A DNA stretch of 64,000 nt from Ascaphus truei (GCA_036426205.1 WSYH01002478.1:21569-85568); one strand, 5' to 3'; positions 48,475 through 58,690 are shown, counted from the stretch's first letter. Numbers and translations are program-made. Notes: generated from the sequence alone by a model not told the origin.

Positions 48475-48514
48475 GCCCGACGCGTTTCGTGCGCATGCGC
48501 ACTTCTTCAGGGGT
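48475..48514 (-). ncRNA. Hammerhead ribozyme motif of the Penelope-like element
   Basis: On the minus strand: CTGAAGA, one unpaired A, a perfect six-pair stem II (GTGCGC/GCGCAC), GAAA, and three-pair stem III without loop (ACG/CGT). The cleavage triplet is GTC, followed by GGG, which pairs with CCC just before CTGAAGA (stem I). All core bases fit the hammerhead consensus except the extra A. A stem III this short usually needs dimeric folding. Predicted cleavage is between the bases opposite 48479 and 48478. Confidence 0.8.
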
Positions 48515-48962
48515 ATACATCACTGGACATGGGTTGCTTAAATACTGACTAAGCTATTGCTTATGGATGGTGAAACCAAAAAACTAGCATGTGATTGGTC
48601 TAAGCAGCTGTCAGTCATGCCCAATATACAATCATCTCACTAACACATATACATAACAAACGATCACAACAAATATAATACAATGTTAAAATACACTTAT
48701 AGGAATGCAATAAATGATGTAAACTACTTATGGTATATATACATACATGATGTTATAACACTCCATAATAACCTATTGGTCATAAACTGGACGCAACATT
48801 AGGATCAATATGGTGAAGTGACATATTAATATTATTACATACACAGTTGTATTAAAAATCTACATGATTGTAAATATATAAATATTATAAATTTATTTAA
48901 AAATATAAATTAATATAAATTACTTAAAAATGATTATTGTCAAAATTATTATTTAAAACAGC

Positions 48963-49097
48963 TCATAGGTCGAAATCAATGTTTAGGCCGTTTGGAGAGA
49001 GGGTCTTCAGCTCATAGATCCAGTATGACTCCCGCCTACTAATCTGATTGAGCTGATCGCCCCCCCTCCAACTAGCCTGCACTGTTTCAAAAGACTG
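48963..49097 (-). pseudogene. C-terminal 44 codons of a Penelope-like protein
   Basis: The minus-strand frame from the target duplication boundary to the TAA/TAG-type stop at 48963-48965 ends with RRESYWIYELKTLSPNGLN followed by IDFDL. The pattern R-E-x-x-W-I-x-x-L-x-T-x-x-P-x-G-L-N is the characteristic C-terminus of Penelope-family proteins, downstream of their GIY-YIG endonuclease. The rest of the protein is missing because the copy is 5'-truncated. The open frame continues upstream only by chance, into the 52-bp repeat. Recognition is from memory of the family; a profile search would settle it. Confidence 0.78.
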
Positions 49098-49107
49098 ACT
49101 CCCACAA

Positions 49108-49275
49108 ATAAGATTTACAGGAAGATAGCTCGGGAACACACACACCCAGAAAGGGAGAAATAAGATGTACAGGAAGATAGCTCGGGAACACACCAACCCA
49201 GAAAGGGAGAAATAAGATGTACAGGAAGATAGCTCGGGAACACACCAACCCAGAAAGGGAGAAATAAGATGCTCA
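49108..49275 (-). repeat. 52-bp tandem repeat, three clean copies
   Basis: Inverted orientation relative to 33520-37690; copies are almost identical. Confidence 0.95.
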
Positions 49276-49383
49276 AAAAAGACCTAGAGGCATAGAGCAT
49301 GTGCAATATCTCCTGCACCTGGAAAATCATCTCAATTAAAATTAACTTCCTACTGTACTAACATCAGTGCTGGCTGAGGGATT

Positions 49384-49650
49384 CAACTGGGCTTGGAAAG
49401 GGATAAAACTGGGTTTGGAAAGGGATAAAACTGGGTTTGGAAAGGGATAAAACTGGGCTTGGAAAGGGATAAAACTGGGTTTGGAAATGAGATAAAACTA
49501 GGTTTGGAAATGGATAAAACTGGGTTTGGAAATGGATAAAACTGGGTCTGGAAAGGGATAAAACTGGGTTTGGAAATGGATAAAACTGGGTTTGGAAATG
49601 GATAAAACTGGGTTTGGAAATGGATAAAACTGGGTTTGGAAGGGCCTAAG
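49384..49650 (+). repeat. 22-bp tandem repeat, twelve copies
   Basis: The unit GGAAAGGGATAAAACTGGGT plus TT alternates with GGAAATGGATAAAACTGGGT plus TT. 22 is one more than a multiple of three, so long open frames again result from periodicity. Confidence 0.97.
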
Positions 49651-49759
49651 GGAAAATTCCCTAAAAGAAGAATTAAAAAATACTTAGAATGTTTATATTG
49701 GTGGGAAATATTCCTTAGAAACCATATTGTACACAATTAACCAAGAAATTGGGAAGGAA

Positions 49760-51188
49760 GTTGGCTCGGGAACGCACTCACCTAGAAAGGGAGAAATCTC
49801 TGCACAGAACATAAAGTCTCCGGCTGTTTGGCTTCTCACTGTGCTAAATAATTACCCCCATGTTATACTGCAGGTCCCTGTATCTCATGTCTGTTCATGT
49901 TGGGCGCAGCAGTCTAGGAGAGAGCCATATACATGTAACGGTCAGACCGCCACCCAATCTCATATTGGCCCCTATGGGTGTAGTCTGCTCCCAATTACAT
50001 GTATGTGTGTTGTGGTGCACCTGCTGGCAACGAGACTCCTGAGTCTCCCGCTGGTTGGTGTTGGAGAATATCACCATGACAGGCATCTGAGGTAGCGTTC
50101 TGAGTCCTACTCACATTTGGTACAGTGCCTCCACCCCATCAGGATCCCAACTGCTGCAGGGAGGAGTACCTGACAGGGAACTCCTTGGTGCATCTTCCTG
50201 GGGAATAACTCCAGACTCACTCAGGGAGGATCTCTTGAACCAGGGCATCTTTAATAGCATGTTACTTGGCAGACTGCCCATCACAGCGGCTGACATCTAG
50301 CCGCACATTTCGTTGAGGTACTCCATGCAGAAGGTTCCTCCTCTCTTAATTGAATTGGTCCACCTCTCCCCTAAGGGAGACCACCATCTGTGCCAGGTTC
50401 CTGGACACAGTGTGTAATAGATTGTCTCTACCACTCTGACCAGCAGAGCTTAACCTGCTGCAAACACTTCACTCAGGAACATCAGAGCCAACATTAGACT
50501 GACTAACTTTAGGCAGTTCTGTGTTATATATAGACTCCAGAAAGACCCACCACTGTGTCACTAACATTGGGCACAAAGCATGCTGTCACTTCCTTTGCTA
50601 CACATGACACTTCACCAGGGTTTGAGGGCAAACCTCCATGATAGTTACTGCCAACCCTGCCTTCTTACCAGGATTTATGCCAGCATGAGAGAGATCTGTA
50701 CACCAATTTTACACATGGCTACATACATATAGAATTACGCTGCCCCTCCCTTAGTCCTGTATATAACATTTAAGTAACACTTAGGTGTCCAGATTAGGAA
50801 TGCAACCAATAAATAAATTGTTCTAATCTCTTTCGCTAGATTCTTAGCGGGACTCGTTAATGTGGAGATTATTCATGTAACACAGTTCCCCCCATTCCCC
50901 ACCCCAATCGCAGATAGAGTGCATGTGAGGGGAATCTATATGTATTACCAGGTGTGGTGCTTTACCTGTTAGGTTTACAGGAGGCCTGAACCTCCGCCAG
51001 TGAGAGCCTGGGGTGTATCCTCTGGAACGATACTCACAATGTACAGCGCCTCCACCTGTGTAGGGTTCTAAGGGTAGAATGATCCCGAACACAGGACCCG
51101 CATATAGTAACCACATACACCAAAGCTATATATTAACAATTTACTATAGGGGCAGATAAACACACTACAAGCTAGCAGCCATGCTTTT
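49760..51188 (+). repeat. Interspersed repeat R-A with a 788-bp insertion
   Basis: Matches 22150-22440 and inverted 30825-31530. The alignment is interrupted at 49935-50722. Confidence 0.85.
49935..50722. mobile_element. 788-bp insertion of unknown family, 6-bp target duplication
   Basis: ATACAT flanks the insert (49929-49934 and 50723-50728). The paralog at about 22266-22282 reads straight through CCATATACATATAGAAT. The insert begins GTAACGGTCAGACC and ends ACATGGCTAC. It has no coding frame that I recognise and could be a solo terminal repeat. Confidence 0.65.
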
Positions 51189-51263
51189 NNNNNNNNNNNN
51201 NNNNNNNNNNNNNNNNNNNNNNNNNNNNNNNNNNNNNNNNNNNNNNNNNNNNNNNNNNNNNNN
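51189..51263. other. 75-base N gap
   Basis: Unknown sequence. The left side continues the R-A repeat; the right side is unrelated. Confidence 1.
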
Positions 51264-51411
51264 AAGCTCAAGGGACCCCCTGCTTGCTCCTGCACAATAT
51301 TATTAAAATACAGAAATGCTGCTTCATTACCATAGCTGAAAGCCGCTAAGGCAATGAAGGGTTAAAGCAGAATAGCATGTTTATTGGGGACATTTGTTTA
51401 TTGGGGACATT

Positions 51412-51562
51412 AGTTCTATCTAGGTAAAAACATATTCCAATTGTCTGTCTATCCTGATATCCTCCCTGCTGTGTATTTAGTTCTATCTAGGTAAAAACAT
51501 ATACCAATTGTCTGTCTATCCTGATATCCTCCCCTGCTGTGTATTTAGTTCTATCTAGGTAA
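51412..51562 (+). repeat. 67-bp tandem duplication
   Basis: GTTCTATCTAGGTAAAA starts at 51413, 51480 and 51548. Two full units and the start of a third are present, and the third runs into the LINE fragment. Confidence 0.93.
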
Positions 51563-52240
51563 AATGTCGCTTTTTCCTCCGCAATATAACAAAGATACGC
51601 CCTTTCCTCTGTTGCTCGACTGCTAAAACTCTGACTCAGGCCCTCATTCTCTCCCGTCTTGATAACTGTAACCTCCTGCTGTCCGGCCTTCCTGCCTCTC
51701 ACCTGTCTCCCCTACAATCTATCCTTAACGCTGCTGCCAGAATCACTCTACTCTTTCCTAGATCTGTCTCAGCATCTCCCCTCATGAAATCCCTCTCCTG
51801 GCTTCCGATCAAATCCCGCATCTCACATTCCATTCTTCTCCTCACTTTTAAAGCTTTACACTCTTCTGCCCCTCCTTACATCTCAGCCCTAATTTCTCGC
51901 TATGCACCATCCCGACTCTTGCGTTCTTCTCAAGGATGTCTTCTTTCTACCCCCTTTGTATCTAAACTGAACACATGATACATAAAGCTTGGCCCCCTGC
52001 AGACGCACTTACCAGAACTCCCTCCTACTGTCTCTGTACGTTCTCCCTACCTACCAATTAGACTGTAAGCTCCTCGGAGCAGGGACTCCTCTTCCTTAAT
52101 GTTACTTTTATGTCTCAAGCACTTATTCCCATGATCTGTTATTTATATTATCTGTTATTTATTTGATTACCACGTGTATTACTGCTGGGAAGCGCTGTGT
52201 ACACTAATGGCGCTATATAAATAAAGACATACAATAGCAG
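51562..52240 (+). mobile_element. L2-like LINE 3' end
   Basis: Matches 62512-63360: the C-terminal coding part (TFKALHSSAPPYISALIS), then the 3' UTR with TAAGCTCCTCGGAGCAGGGA and the terminal GCGCTATATAAATAAAG. A deletion after CCCTTTGTATCTAAA removes about 170 bp present in the other copy. 5'-truncated and non-functional. Confidence 0.88.
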
Positions 52241-52254
52241 TCATGGAACAAAGA

Positions 52255-52400
52255 CAGGAGGAGAAAGGAGAGAGAGATGCCTGGGAGAGAGAAAGGCACA
52301 GAGGGTGGTGGGGAGAGGCGCAGAGGGGGGTGGGGAGAGGCGCAGAGGGGGGTGGGGAGAGGCGCATAGGGGGGGGGGGAGAGGCGCAGAGGGGGGAGGC
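52255..52400 (+). repeat. GA-rich tandem repeat, 22- to 23-bp period
   Basis: Repeats of GGGGTGGGGAGAGGCGCAGA. Confidence 0.85.
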
Positions 52401-52878
52401 AGAGAGAGCTAGGTAGGAGTTAGAACGTAAACGCTCTGGAAAAGCTCTTCCCTGCATTGCAGACGCCTCTGGCAGAGAAGGGGTTAAGGCATGACGCCAA
52501 ATCGCAAATATCCCGGCCAGGGGGGAAGAAGCATGACGCATAAACAGCATCGGCCAAGGAGCGAACTTTATTACCAATCGTTACCCATTGCATGTGCTTA
52601 CTGTCTGATCAATACTCATTACTGCGCCTCCTCGCCTGTCCCCTCTGGTTACCCTGCCAGTACCGGCGCCACACCGGAGGCGCTGCGGGGAGTAAACGCT
52701 CTGCGGTCCGTTCCCCGGGTCCGGCACAGCGAAGGTCTCCGTCTCAACCGGATGGGCAGAAATAGTGCCGGGTTTGCACTCAAAACATAACCGCATCTGA
52801 ACGTGCGCCCACCACGGGCGGAGACATTCAACGCCCCACTCAGAGACTACTGAAAGAGTAGTACAACCTGCAGAGAGG
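52401..52878. other. No gene recognised
   Basis: Moderately GC-rich, unique in the window, with no coding signature. Confidence 0.45.
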
Positions 52879-53050
52879 TGGCGGGGGGAGCCACACACAC
52901 ATATACAAACACACAGTCACACACACTCACGGACACACACACAGCCATGCACACACACACAGTTTGGGAATGTGACCCAGAAATAAACTGTTCTAATCTC
53001 TTTCGCTAGACACTTAGATGGACTTGTGAATGTGGAGAGTATACATATGA
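52879..53050 (+). repeat. CA-rich tract and short R-A fragment
   Basis: An interrupted (CA)n to 52963 is followed by GGGAATGTGACCCAGAAATA, as at 22355, up to about 53050. Confidence 0.8.
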
Positions 53051-53418
53051 CAGAATCATTTTTGTATTAAATAATGACGTTATGCAATTTTTTGCTTGGG
53101 ATTTTCAAAATGTTGCTCCTAAAAAAAATTAAAACTCTTCACATCACTTTTTTGTGAAGTTTGAAGCGCATTTAAATTCTATGTTCAGGAGAATGACTGA
53201 TACGGCCCAAATAAAGTTTCGGTGCCAAAGATGTGACCGGAGAGATCTCATATACAGGATCGGGAACCCAGAAAGGAGACACCAGGACATTTGCATGTGC
53301 TTTGCACACACGTTTATTTTATTCCGGCTCTGCCCCATGTACCAGTCAGATACCGAGGCACCAGGTGTAACGCTCATACATCAGAGAGGAAGAGCAGTAA
53401 CACACGCAGAAGAGCAAT

Positions 53419-54363
53419 ATGCTGAATTGGTTGGATATATTGCTGATAACCATCAGTATAATTCCCTGCATATCAGGCACCATCTTCAACTCGTGTATCA
53501 TGGCTGTGAGCTACAGAAACTGGAGAAAAGATATCAGCCTGAATCAGTGTGATCTCATCCTACTTATTATGGGACTGTCTAATTTAGCCCTGCTTTGTAT
53601 ACTGAATGCAGAGATTTTCCTTTACCTGATCCCATCTCACCTCCGGTTCTACAGAGAGATCTACTCAGCTCTGCTTTTTCTTGAGCTTTCCCTAATATTC
53701 TTAAACTTCTGGCTCACTGCCTGGCTCTGTGTCTACTACTGCATCAAAATTGCCAACTTCATGCATCGTCTCTTCCTCCGAGTGAAGCTATGGGTTTCTT
53801 CTGTGCTGCAGAAGCTGCTGCTGATGTCAGCCGTGGGATCCTTTATTATAAGTGTCCCATCACTGTGGATTTGCCGTCAAATAGATCCTCAGGAAAACAG
53901 CACTTACAGTCTCACAGCCAACTGCAGCGCGGTCAGTGAAACACCGGCTTTTAATATCTCTAACACAGTCATCGCGGCCGTGCTAGGATGCTGTTTGCCC
54001 ATTCTGCTATCATTCATTTCTATTGGGCTCACACTGACTTCTCTCTGGGGACACGTCTGGAGGATGAAGCAGAAGACATCAGACTTCAGCATTCCCCGGT
54101 TACAGGTTCATTCCAGAGCAGCCAGGACCATGATACTGCTTGTTGTCCTCTCCATGTCTTTCTGCATTACAGAACTCTGCCTCCTCTTCCTTCCCAACAG
54201 ACCAGAAGACATTTTCAAAAATCTCTGTTGGTACTCTCTCCTGTGGTACCCCACAGCACAAGCCATCATTCTAATCCAGGGGAATTCCAAGTTAAGGAGA
54301 GTGTGTCAGGGGATCCTACACTGCATTAACCCTTTGAGAGCTGCATGCCATACTGTAGGGTGA
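53419..54363 (+). CDS. TAS2R: TAS2R-type bitter taste receptor, intact, 314 aa
   Basis: Single open frame of the usual TAS2R length. The ATG at 53419 has A at -3 and an in-frame TAA 21 bases upstream, which fixes the start. Seven hydrophobic segments can be placed near residues 5-30, 44-70, 82-108, 128-150, 182-210, 234-258 and 268-288. Family signatures are present: LSNLALLC in TM2; FWLTAWLCVYYCIKIANF with FLRVKLWV after TM3 (97-126); LPILLSFISIGLTLTSLWGH in TM5; HSRAARTMILLVVLS in TM6; YPTAQA..LIQGNSKLRR in TM7. The second extracellular loop has sequons NST (160), NCS (168) and NIS (179). It would be a plasma-membrane G-protein coupled receptor of taste or other chemosensory cells. The ligand is unknown. 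Confidence 0.93.
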   Translation: MLNWLDILLITISIIPCISGTIFNSCIMAVSYRNWRKDISLNQCDLILLIMGLSNLALLCILNAEIFLYLIPSHLRFYREIYSALLFLELSLIFLNFWLTAWLCVYYCIKIANFMHRLFLRVKLWVSSVLQKLLLMSAVGSFIISVPSLWICRQIDPQENSTYSLTANCSAVSETPAFNISNTVIAAVLGCCLPILLSFISIGLTLTSLWGHVWRMKQKTSDFSIPRLQVHSRAARTMILLVVLSMSFCITELCLLFLPNRPEDIFKNLCWYSLLWYPTAQAIILIQGNSKLRRVCQGILHCINPLRAACHTVG

Positions 54364-54649
54364 TGGACTTTTTTAGCTGGTTTTCTAGAGGAGATCGTGT
54401 TCTGCACTCATGTGGAGCAAAGCGCAGAGATATGGACTCTCCCTCTTCCATTTCTGTAATCTGTGACACGGTGATCCTGTTAACACTGTGAGGAGGGCTC
54501 ACGATACTGTAACGTGATGGAGGGGCCGCTGCACTCTGGTGCTGCTCTGTCCCTCCTGCACTCATAGGTTTAAGCTCTGCATGGATATAGAACTAGGTGC
54601 AGGAAAGGAACATGTAATGAACCCCTTACGCTGCCGGTGTCTGAAACTC

Positions 54650-54655
54650 AATAAA
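54650..54655 (+). promoter_or_regulatory. Candidate polyadenylation signal of the intact TAS2R gene
   Basis: AATAAA lies 287 bases after the stop, at the same relative place in the two other copies. A second one is at 54671-54676. Confidence 0.5.
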
Positions 54656-54751
54656 TATACAACTGCTAGTAATAAATGTGCTCCCTTATTTGTGTTTATA
54701 GACAGGTAATTGTACAGAGGGAAGTTACCGATGTAACAGCAGAACCAGAGC

Positions 54752-55172
54752 AGATTTCCCTCTCTGATTTCTCCATGTCCCCCTTCCTCTCTCTGACCAT
54801 CATCTCATCTCATTTTCTCTCTATCACTTCTCCCCTTCTCCACCTCCATCTTCCCCTCGTTTCTGCAGAGACCTGAGCTCTGTTAACCTCCCGGCTCATG
54901 TCTCCACTTTGCGTTTCTCCCTCTCCTCTCTCAGCCCCGCTACAGACTCTAACAACCCGGTAAGGAACTACAACTCTGCCCTATCCTCCTCTCTTGATGT
55001 ACAGTATATGCACCTCTTTCTCTCTCTGCCGCACTCGCCCTTCTAACCCCAGACCCTGGCTTCACTGCCACACACACTCGGCTCCTGCACTCGCTCTTCT
55101 GCCACACACTCATGCCGCTCCTGCACTCACTGCTCTACCAAACACACACGCTGAATCCCTGCACTCGCCCAT
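54752..55172 (+). mobile_element. L2-like LINE fragment, end of APE endonuclease
   Basis: One frame reads PLSDHHLISFSL, matching the SDH box of LINE endonucleases. It is followed by the serine/threonine-rich linker (CVSPSPLSAPLQTLT, GTTTLPYPPL). It starts in the shared TAS2R tail segment and ends exactly at the start of the truncated receptor. Frame interruptions show it is dead. Confidence 0.6.
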
Positions 55173-55643
55173 CAAATAGATCCCCAGGAAAAGAGCACTT
55201 ACAGTCTCACAGCCAAATGCAGTGCTTTCAGTGAAACATCTGCTTTTAATCTCTCTGACATAGTCATTCTGGCCGTGCTAGGATGCTGTTTGCCCTTCCT
55301 GCTATCATTCATTTCTATTGGGCTCACACTGACTTCTCTCTGGGAACACGTCTGGAGGATGAAGCAGAAGACATCAGACTTCAGCATTCCCCGGTTACAG
55401 GTTCATTCCAGAGCAGCCAGGACCATGATACTGCTTGTTGTCCTCTCCATGTCTCTCTGCATGACACAGCTATACCTCCTCTTCTTTCCCTATTATCCGA
55501 ATAACATTTTGATAACAATTTGTTGGTACTTTAGCCTGTGCTACCCCGCAGCACAAGCCTTCCTCCTAATCCTGGGGAACACCAAGTTAAGGAGAGTGTG
55601 TCAGGGGCTCCTACACTGCATTAACCCTTTGAGAGCCTCATGA
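55173..55643 (+). pseudogene. TAS2R: 5'-truncated TAS2R pseudogene
   Basis: Homology to the intact receptor begins at codon 154 (QIDPQE.ST) and runs without stop or frameshift to TGA at 55641-55643, ending LHCINPLRAS. TM1 to TM4 are missing; a LINE fragment abuts the breakpoint. TM5 (LPFLLSFISIGLTLTSLWEH), TM6 (HSRAARTMILL) and TM7 (YPAAQAFLLILGNTKLRR) are intact. Two loop sequons of the intact copy are lost (K replaces N in both EKST and AKCS). The clean frame suggests that truncation is recent. The best related copy is the one at 1-474, judged by the TM6-TM7 region and by the shared 3' flank. Confidence 0.85.
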
Positions 55644-55849
55644 CAGTGTCTATGTGATAGATTTTTTTAGCTCGTGTTCTAGAGGAGATCGGGTTCCGCG
55701 CTCATGTGGAGAGCAAAGTGCAATCTTACGGGAAAGAAGTGTAGCCTGTTTATTGCGAAGCAAACGTATTTGGGAATGAACACATTTTATCTAGCTGCTT
55801 TTGCAAATCATCATGTAATGAGCCACTTACACTGCGGTGTCTGCAACAC

Positions 55850-55855
55850 AATAAA
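55850..55855 (+). promoter_or_regulatory. Conserved AATAAA in the pseudogene 3' flank
   Basis: Same context as 793 and 54650. The tail segment follows at 55878-55953. Confidence 0.45.
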
Positions 55856-55998
55856 TATACAACTGCTAGTAATAAATGTGCTCCCTTGTTTGTGTTTATA
55901 GACAGGTAATTGTACAGAGGGAAGTTACCGATGTTACACTAGAACCAGAGCAGGAGCTAATGTCTCACACTCATGGTAATTGTATGTATGTATGTATA

Positions 55999-56330
55999 CA
56001 GGCATACCCCACATTAATGTACGCAATGGGACCGGAGCATGTATGTAAAGCGAAAATGTACTTAAAGTGAAGCACTACCTTTTCCCCACTTATCGATGCA
56101 TGTACTGTACTGCAATCGTCATATACGTGCATAACGGATGTAAGTAACGCATGTGTAACAGGCTCTATAGTCTCCCTGCTTGTGCACAGCTTCGGTACAG
56201 GTAGGGAGCCGGTATTGCTGTTCAGGACGTGCTGACAGGCGCATGCGTGAGCTGGCGTTTGCCTATTGGGCAATATGTACTTACTCGCGAGTGTACTTAA
56301 AGTGAGTGTACTTAAAGCGGGGTATGCCTG
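55999..56330. mobile_element. MITE with CAGGCATACCCC ends and TA target site
   Basis: The termini CAGGCATACCCC and reverse complement are flanked by TA on both sides. Internal GTGTACTTAAAG and GTACTTAAAGTG repeats lie near both ends. TA duplication and CAGG ends fit the pogo/Tigger branch of Tc1/mariner; superfamily inferred. Confidence 0.8.
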
Positions 56331-56375
56331 TATATCTTTATTTATATACACTGTTTAAAATGTATATACATTGTC

Positions 56376-56865
56376 TATATGTAAAACACTGTCTCAAACT
56401 ACAGGCTAATCTCTCTTCTCCCAATACTATCTAAAGTCATGGGGAAAAGTGTTCAGTCCCAATTAAGTGATTACTATACCAAGACAAATTTCCCTAGTCA
56501 ATTCCAATCTGGCTTTCGCCCCAAACACCCCACCGTAACTACCCTGCTAAAAGTTTGCAATGAGATCCAGTATGGAATGGAACGGGGACAACTCACTGGT
56601 GCAGTATTCCTAGATTTTGCAAAGGCTTTTGATACTGTTGATCATGCTATCCTGCTCAACAAACTCCAGAGCTCTGGAATAGGGAAGCATGCTTTAAACT
56701 GGTTTTATTCCTACCTATCAGGTAGATCCCAACATGTGTCTATCTCGGGCACTAACTCCAACCCCTTGGATATCACCTGCGGTGTCCCACAAGGCTCTGT
56801 TCTGGGGCCCAACTCTTGAATGTTCATTAATGATTTTCCTACAGCTTGTTTTTATTTTGTACGAA
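56376..56865 (+). pseudogene. LINE reverse transcriptase fragment (L2/CR1/jockey type)
   Basis: The frame from 56397 reads NYRLISLLPILSKVM, QSGFRPKHPTVTTLL, GAVFLDFAKAFDTVDH and GVPQGSVLGP. These are palm motifs 1 to 4 of a non-LTR reverse transcriptase, including the first catalytic aspartate (LDFAKAFD). An in-frame TGA at 56817-56819 precedes MFINDFPTAC. Sequence ends soon afterwards, before the YADD box. It differs from the L2-like element at 61.9 kb. 5'- and 3'-truncated mobile-element remnant. Confidence 0.88.
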
Positions 56866-56964
56866 TTAAGTGTTGTATTTGTACAGGATAATAAAGGGAA
56901 AAGGAGTAATACAAAAATACAACGTCGCTTCTTCTTCCGAATGTAAAATATTTTTTCCGCTCAT

Positions 56965-57110
56965 GCGTGTACAGTATGTCTAATTGGAAACTTGTTGAAA
57001 CGCATATGCATGTCATCACATTTAGGCGCATGAGTGTATGTCTCATTGGAACCTTGCTGAAAAGCATATGCATGTCATCACTTTTAGGCGCATGCGTGTA
57101 TGTCTTTGAT
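56965..57110 (+). repeat. 59-bp tandem duplication with GCATATGCATGTCATCAC
   Basis: Two and a half units (GTGTATGTCTCATTGGA start) at about 56968, 57033 and 57093. Confidence 0.85.
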
Positions 57111-57470
57111 CTACAGGTACAGGTATAATCCTGCACACCCGGATGAGTGTGATACTGTCTCCACGTTCAGGGGGATTTGGCGAGAATGACTTCTCATTCA
57201 ATGTGAATTTCAAGTCTGGGGGAAAAAAAAGAGACATCCTTTTGGATGGGCTTGCATAACATTTTTTGTTATTCTTACAATCAATCACTAGCTTTTTAAT
57301 TCTACACTACAGTCATGCATAATGTACTTTATGAGGTGGGTGGCATACTGTAATTTTTATTTGGGGGCGGGAGGGTTCAAAACATGAACTGTTCAAAAGA
57401 TGTATTTGAACTACCGGTAATAATCCTGCATACACACCTCCTTCCCCCCACCACAGACACACACACGTCT
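57111..57470. other. No gene recognised
   Basis: Unique-looking, with no supported feature. Confidence 0.45.
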
Positions 57471-57555
57471 GTTGGAGGAGATGACAACCCCGATAAGTTC
57501 ATGACAGGAGATGATAACCCCGATACGTCCATGACAGGAGATGACAACCCTGTGC
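57471..57555 (+). repeat. 36-bp tandem repeat, in-phase
   Basis: GGAGATGACAACCCCGATA repeats at 57474, 57510 and 57537 with about 27- to 36-bp spacing. It would encode repeated GDDNPD.-MT but sits in a short unsupported frame. Confidence 0.7.
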
Positions 57556-57782
57556 ATCGTTTTCCTTTACATATACAGTTTATACTTTACATACTATACC
57601 TTGAGAGGTCTGCACTCGTCTTCTTCTTTTCTTTAGCCAGTGAATGATAAGCGCCAGCTTCTAATCAGACACAGAACACAGTATATTGCAGCACATGAAC
57701 CACTGCTAAAGTAGGCAAAGTTCTGACAAGAATCAAAATATGTATATGATAATAACATAAGTTATTGTATTGCTGTTGTTGT

Positions 57783-57845
57783 TGTTGGTGTGTGTGTGTG
57801 TGTTTGCGTGTGTTTGCGTGTGCGTGCGTGCAAGTGTGTGTGGTG
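57783..57845 (+). repeat. TG-rich microsatellite
   Basis: Interrupted (TG)n. Confidence 0.9.
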
Positions 57846-58194
57846 TCTCGTGTCTCCGTGGTCTCTGTCTCCCAAGTGTGGCTAGATCTTCCTGTAAACG
57901 TAACCTCCAATTTCAACTCCGCAGACACATTATATGTGACACTTTGATGTTACACACAGCACAATGCTGAAGCACCAAGGAAACATGAAACTCTACAAAA
58001 CTGCCGTCATTTTGCCGGTCCTGGAATCATCAATAACAGCTGTTTTCCTTTTAATGAATTACCTGTGTATTTAAGTGAAACCTCTTTATTGCACCTACAG
58101 AGTTTTGATGTGAAAAATCTATTGGCTTGTAATGAAAAAGCGTGACGGAAGTGACGTCACGCTAGATGGTCGCGCGGCCGCACATGCCCATGCC

Positions 58195-58480
58195 TCAACG
58201 TTCCTGGACGCTCGGAGGTTGAAGGCATCGCATGCGCAGAAGAGGAGGCAGACGCATGTGCAGCAGGCCGCCGCTGGCTCCGCACGCATGTGCAGAAGGT
58301 CGGCGCTGGCCCGGTACGCATGTGCAGCAGCCACCCTGCCACACTTGGGAGACGGAGACCACGGAGACCACACACACACACACGGATACATTGAGATACA
58401 CACACAGAGACACACATACACAGAGAGAGACGTACACTGAGATACACCAACATACAGTCTCACACATACACACACAAGGA
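58195..58480 (+). repeat. GC-rich minisatellite then CA microsatellite
   Basis: ACGCATGTGCAG recurs at about 58250, 58284 and 58316, in units of about 33 bp. It is followed by (CA)n-rich sequence at 58365-58480. Similar layout to 4.19-4.95 kb. Confidence 0.75.
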
Positions 58481-58529
58481 ATTCACAGTTAGAATAAATA
58501 TCGAGGTGCAAATAGCTTAAACAGGGGAT

Positions 58530-58690
58530 GTGTGCCGAACCTGCGCGTTCGAAGCTAAACTTCTTTGTGTTTTGTCACTGAAATTGTGTTTTGATTTTTA
58601 ATTAAAAACATCACCATCACAAATACAATTTCTGTGACAAAAGACAAAGAAGTTTCACTTAAAATGCGCGTGCGCGGCCCACACAGCTTT
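58530..58690. repeat. Palindrome, arms about 55 bp
   Basis: AACTTCTTTGTGTTTTGTCA and its inverted counterpart (TGTGACAAAAGACAAAGAAG) flank an A/T-rich centre. Ends are rich in GCGCG. Confidence 0.85.

Larger units (their letters stand above)
47742..49097 (-). mobile_element. Penelope-like element, 5'-truncated, 15-bp target duplication
   Basis: ACTCCCACAAATAAG occurs on both sides (47727-47741 and 49098-49112). The inverted paralog at about 37.67-37.70 kb has the site once with no insert. On the minus strand the element starts inside the last 44 codons of a Penelope-type protein, has a stop at 48963-48965, a hammerhead motif about 450 bp later and a 3' end at 47742. Penelope-like elements encode a reverse transcriptase plus GIY-YIG endonuclease and are known to carry hammerhead ribozymes in their terminal repeats. 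Only the 3' part remains here. Confidence 0.85.

Noticed and set aside
53154..53552. 132-codon frame overlapping the start of the intact TAS2R
   Set aside because: Out of frame with the receptor, no family signature; a shadow of the real gene and its leader.
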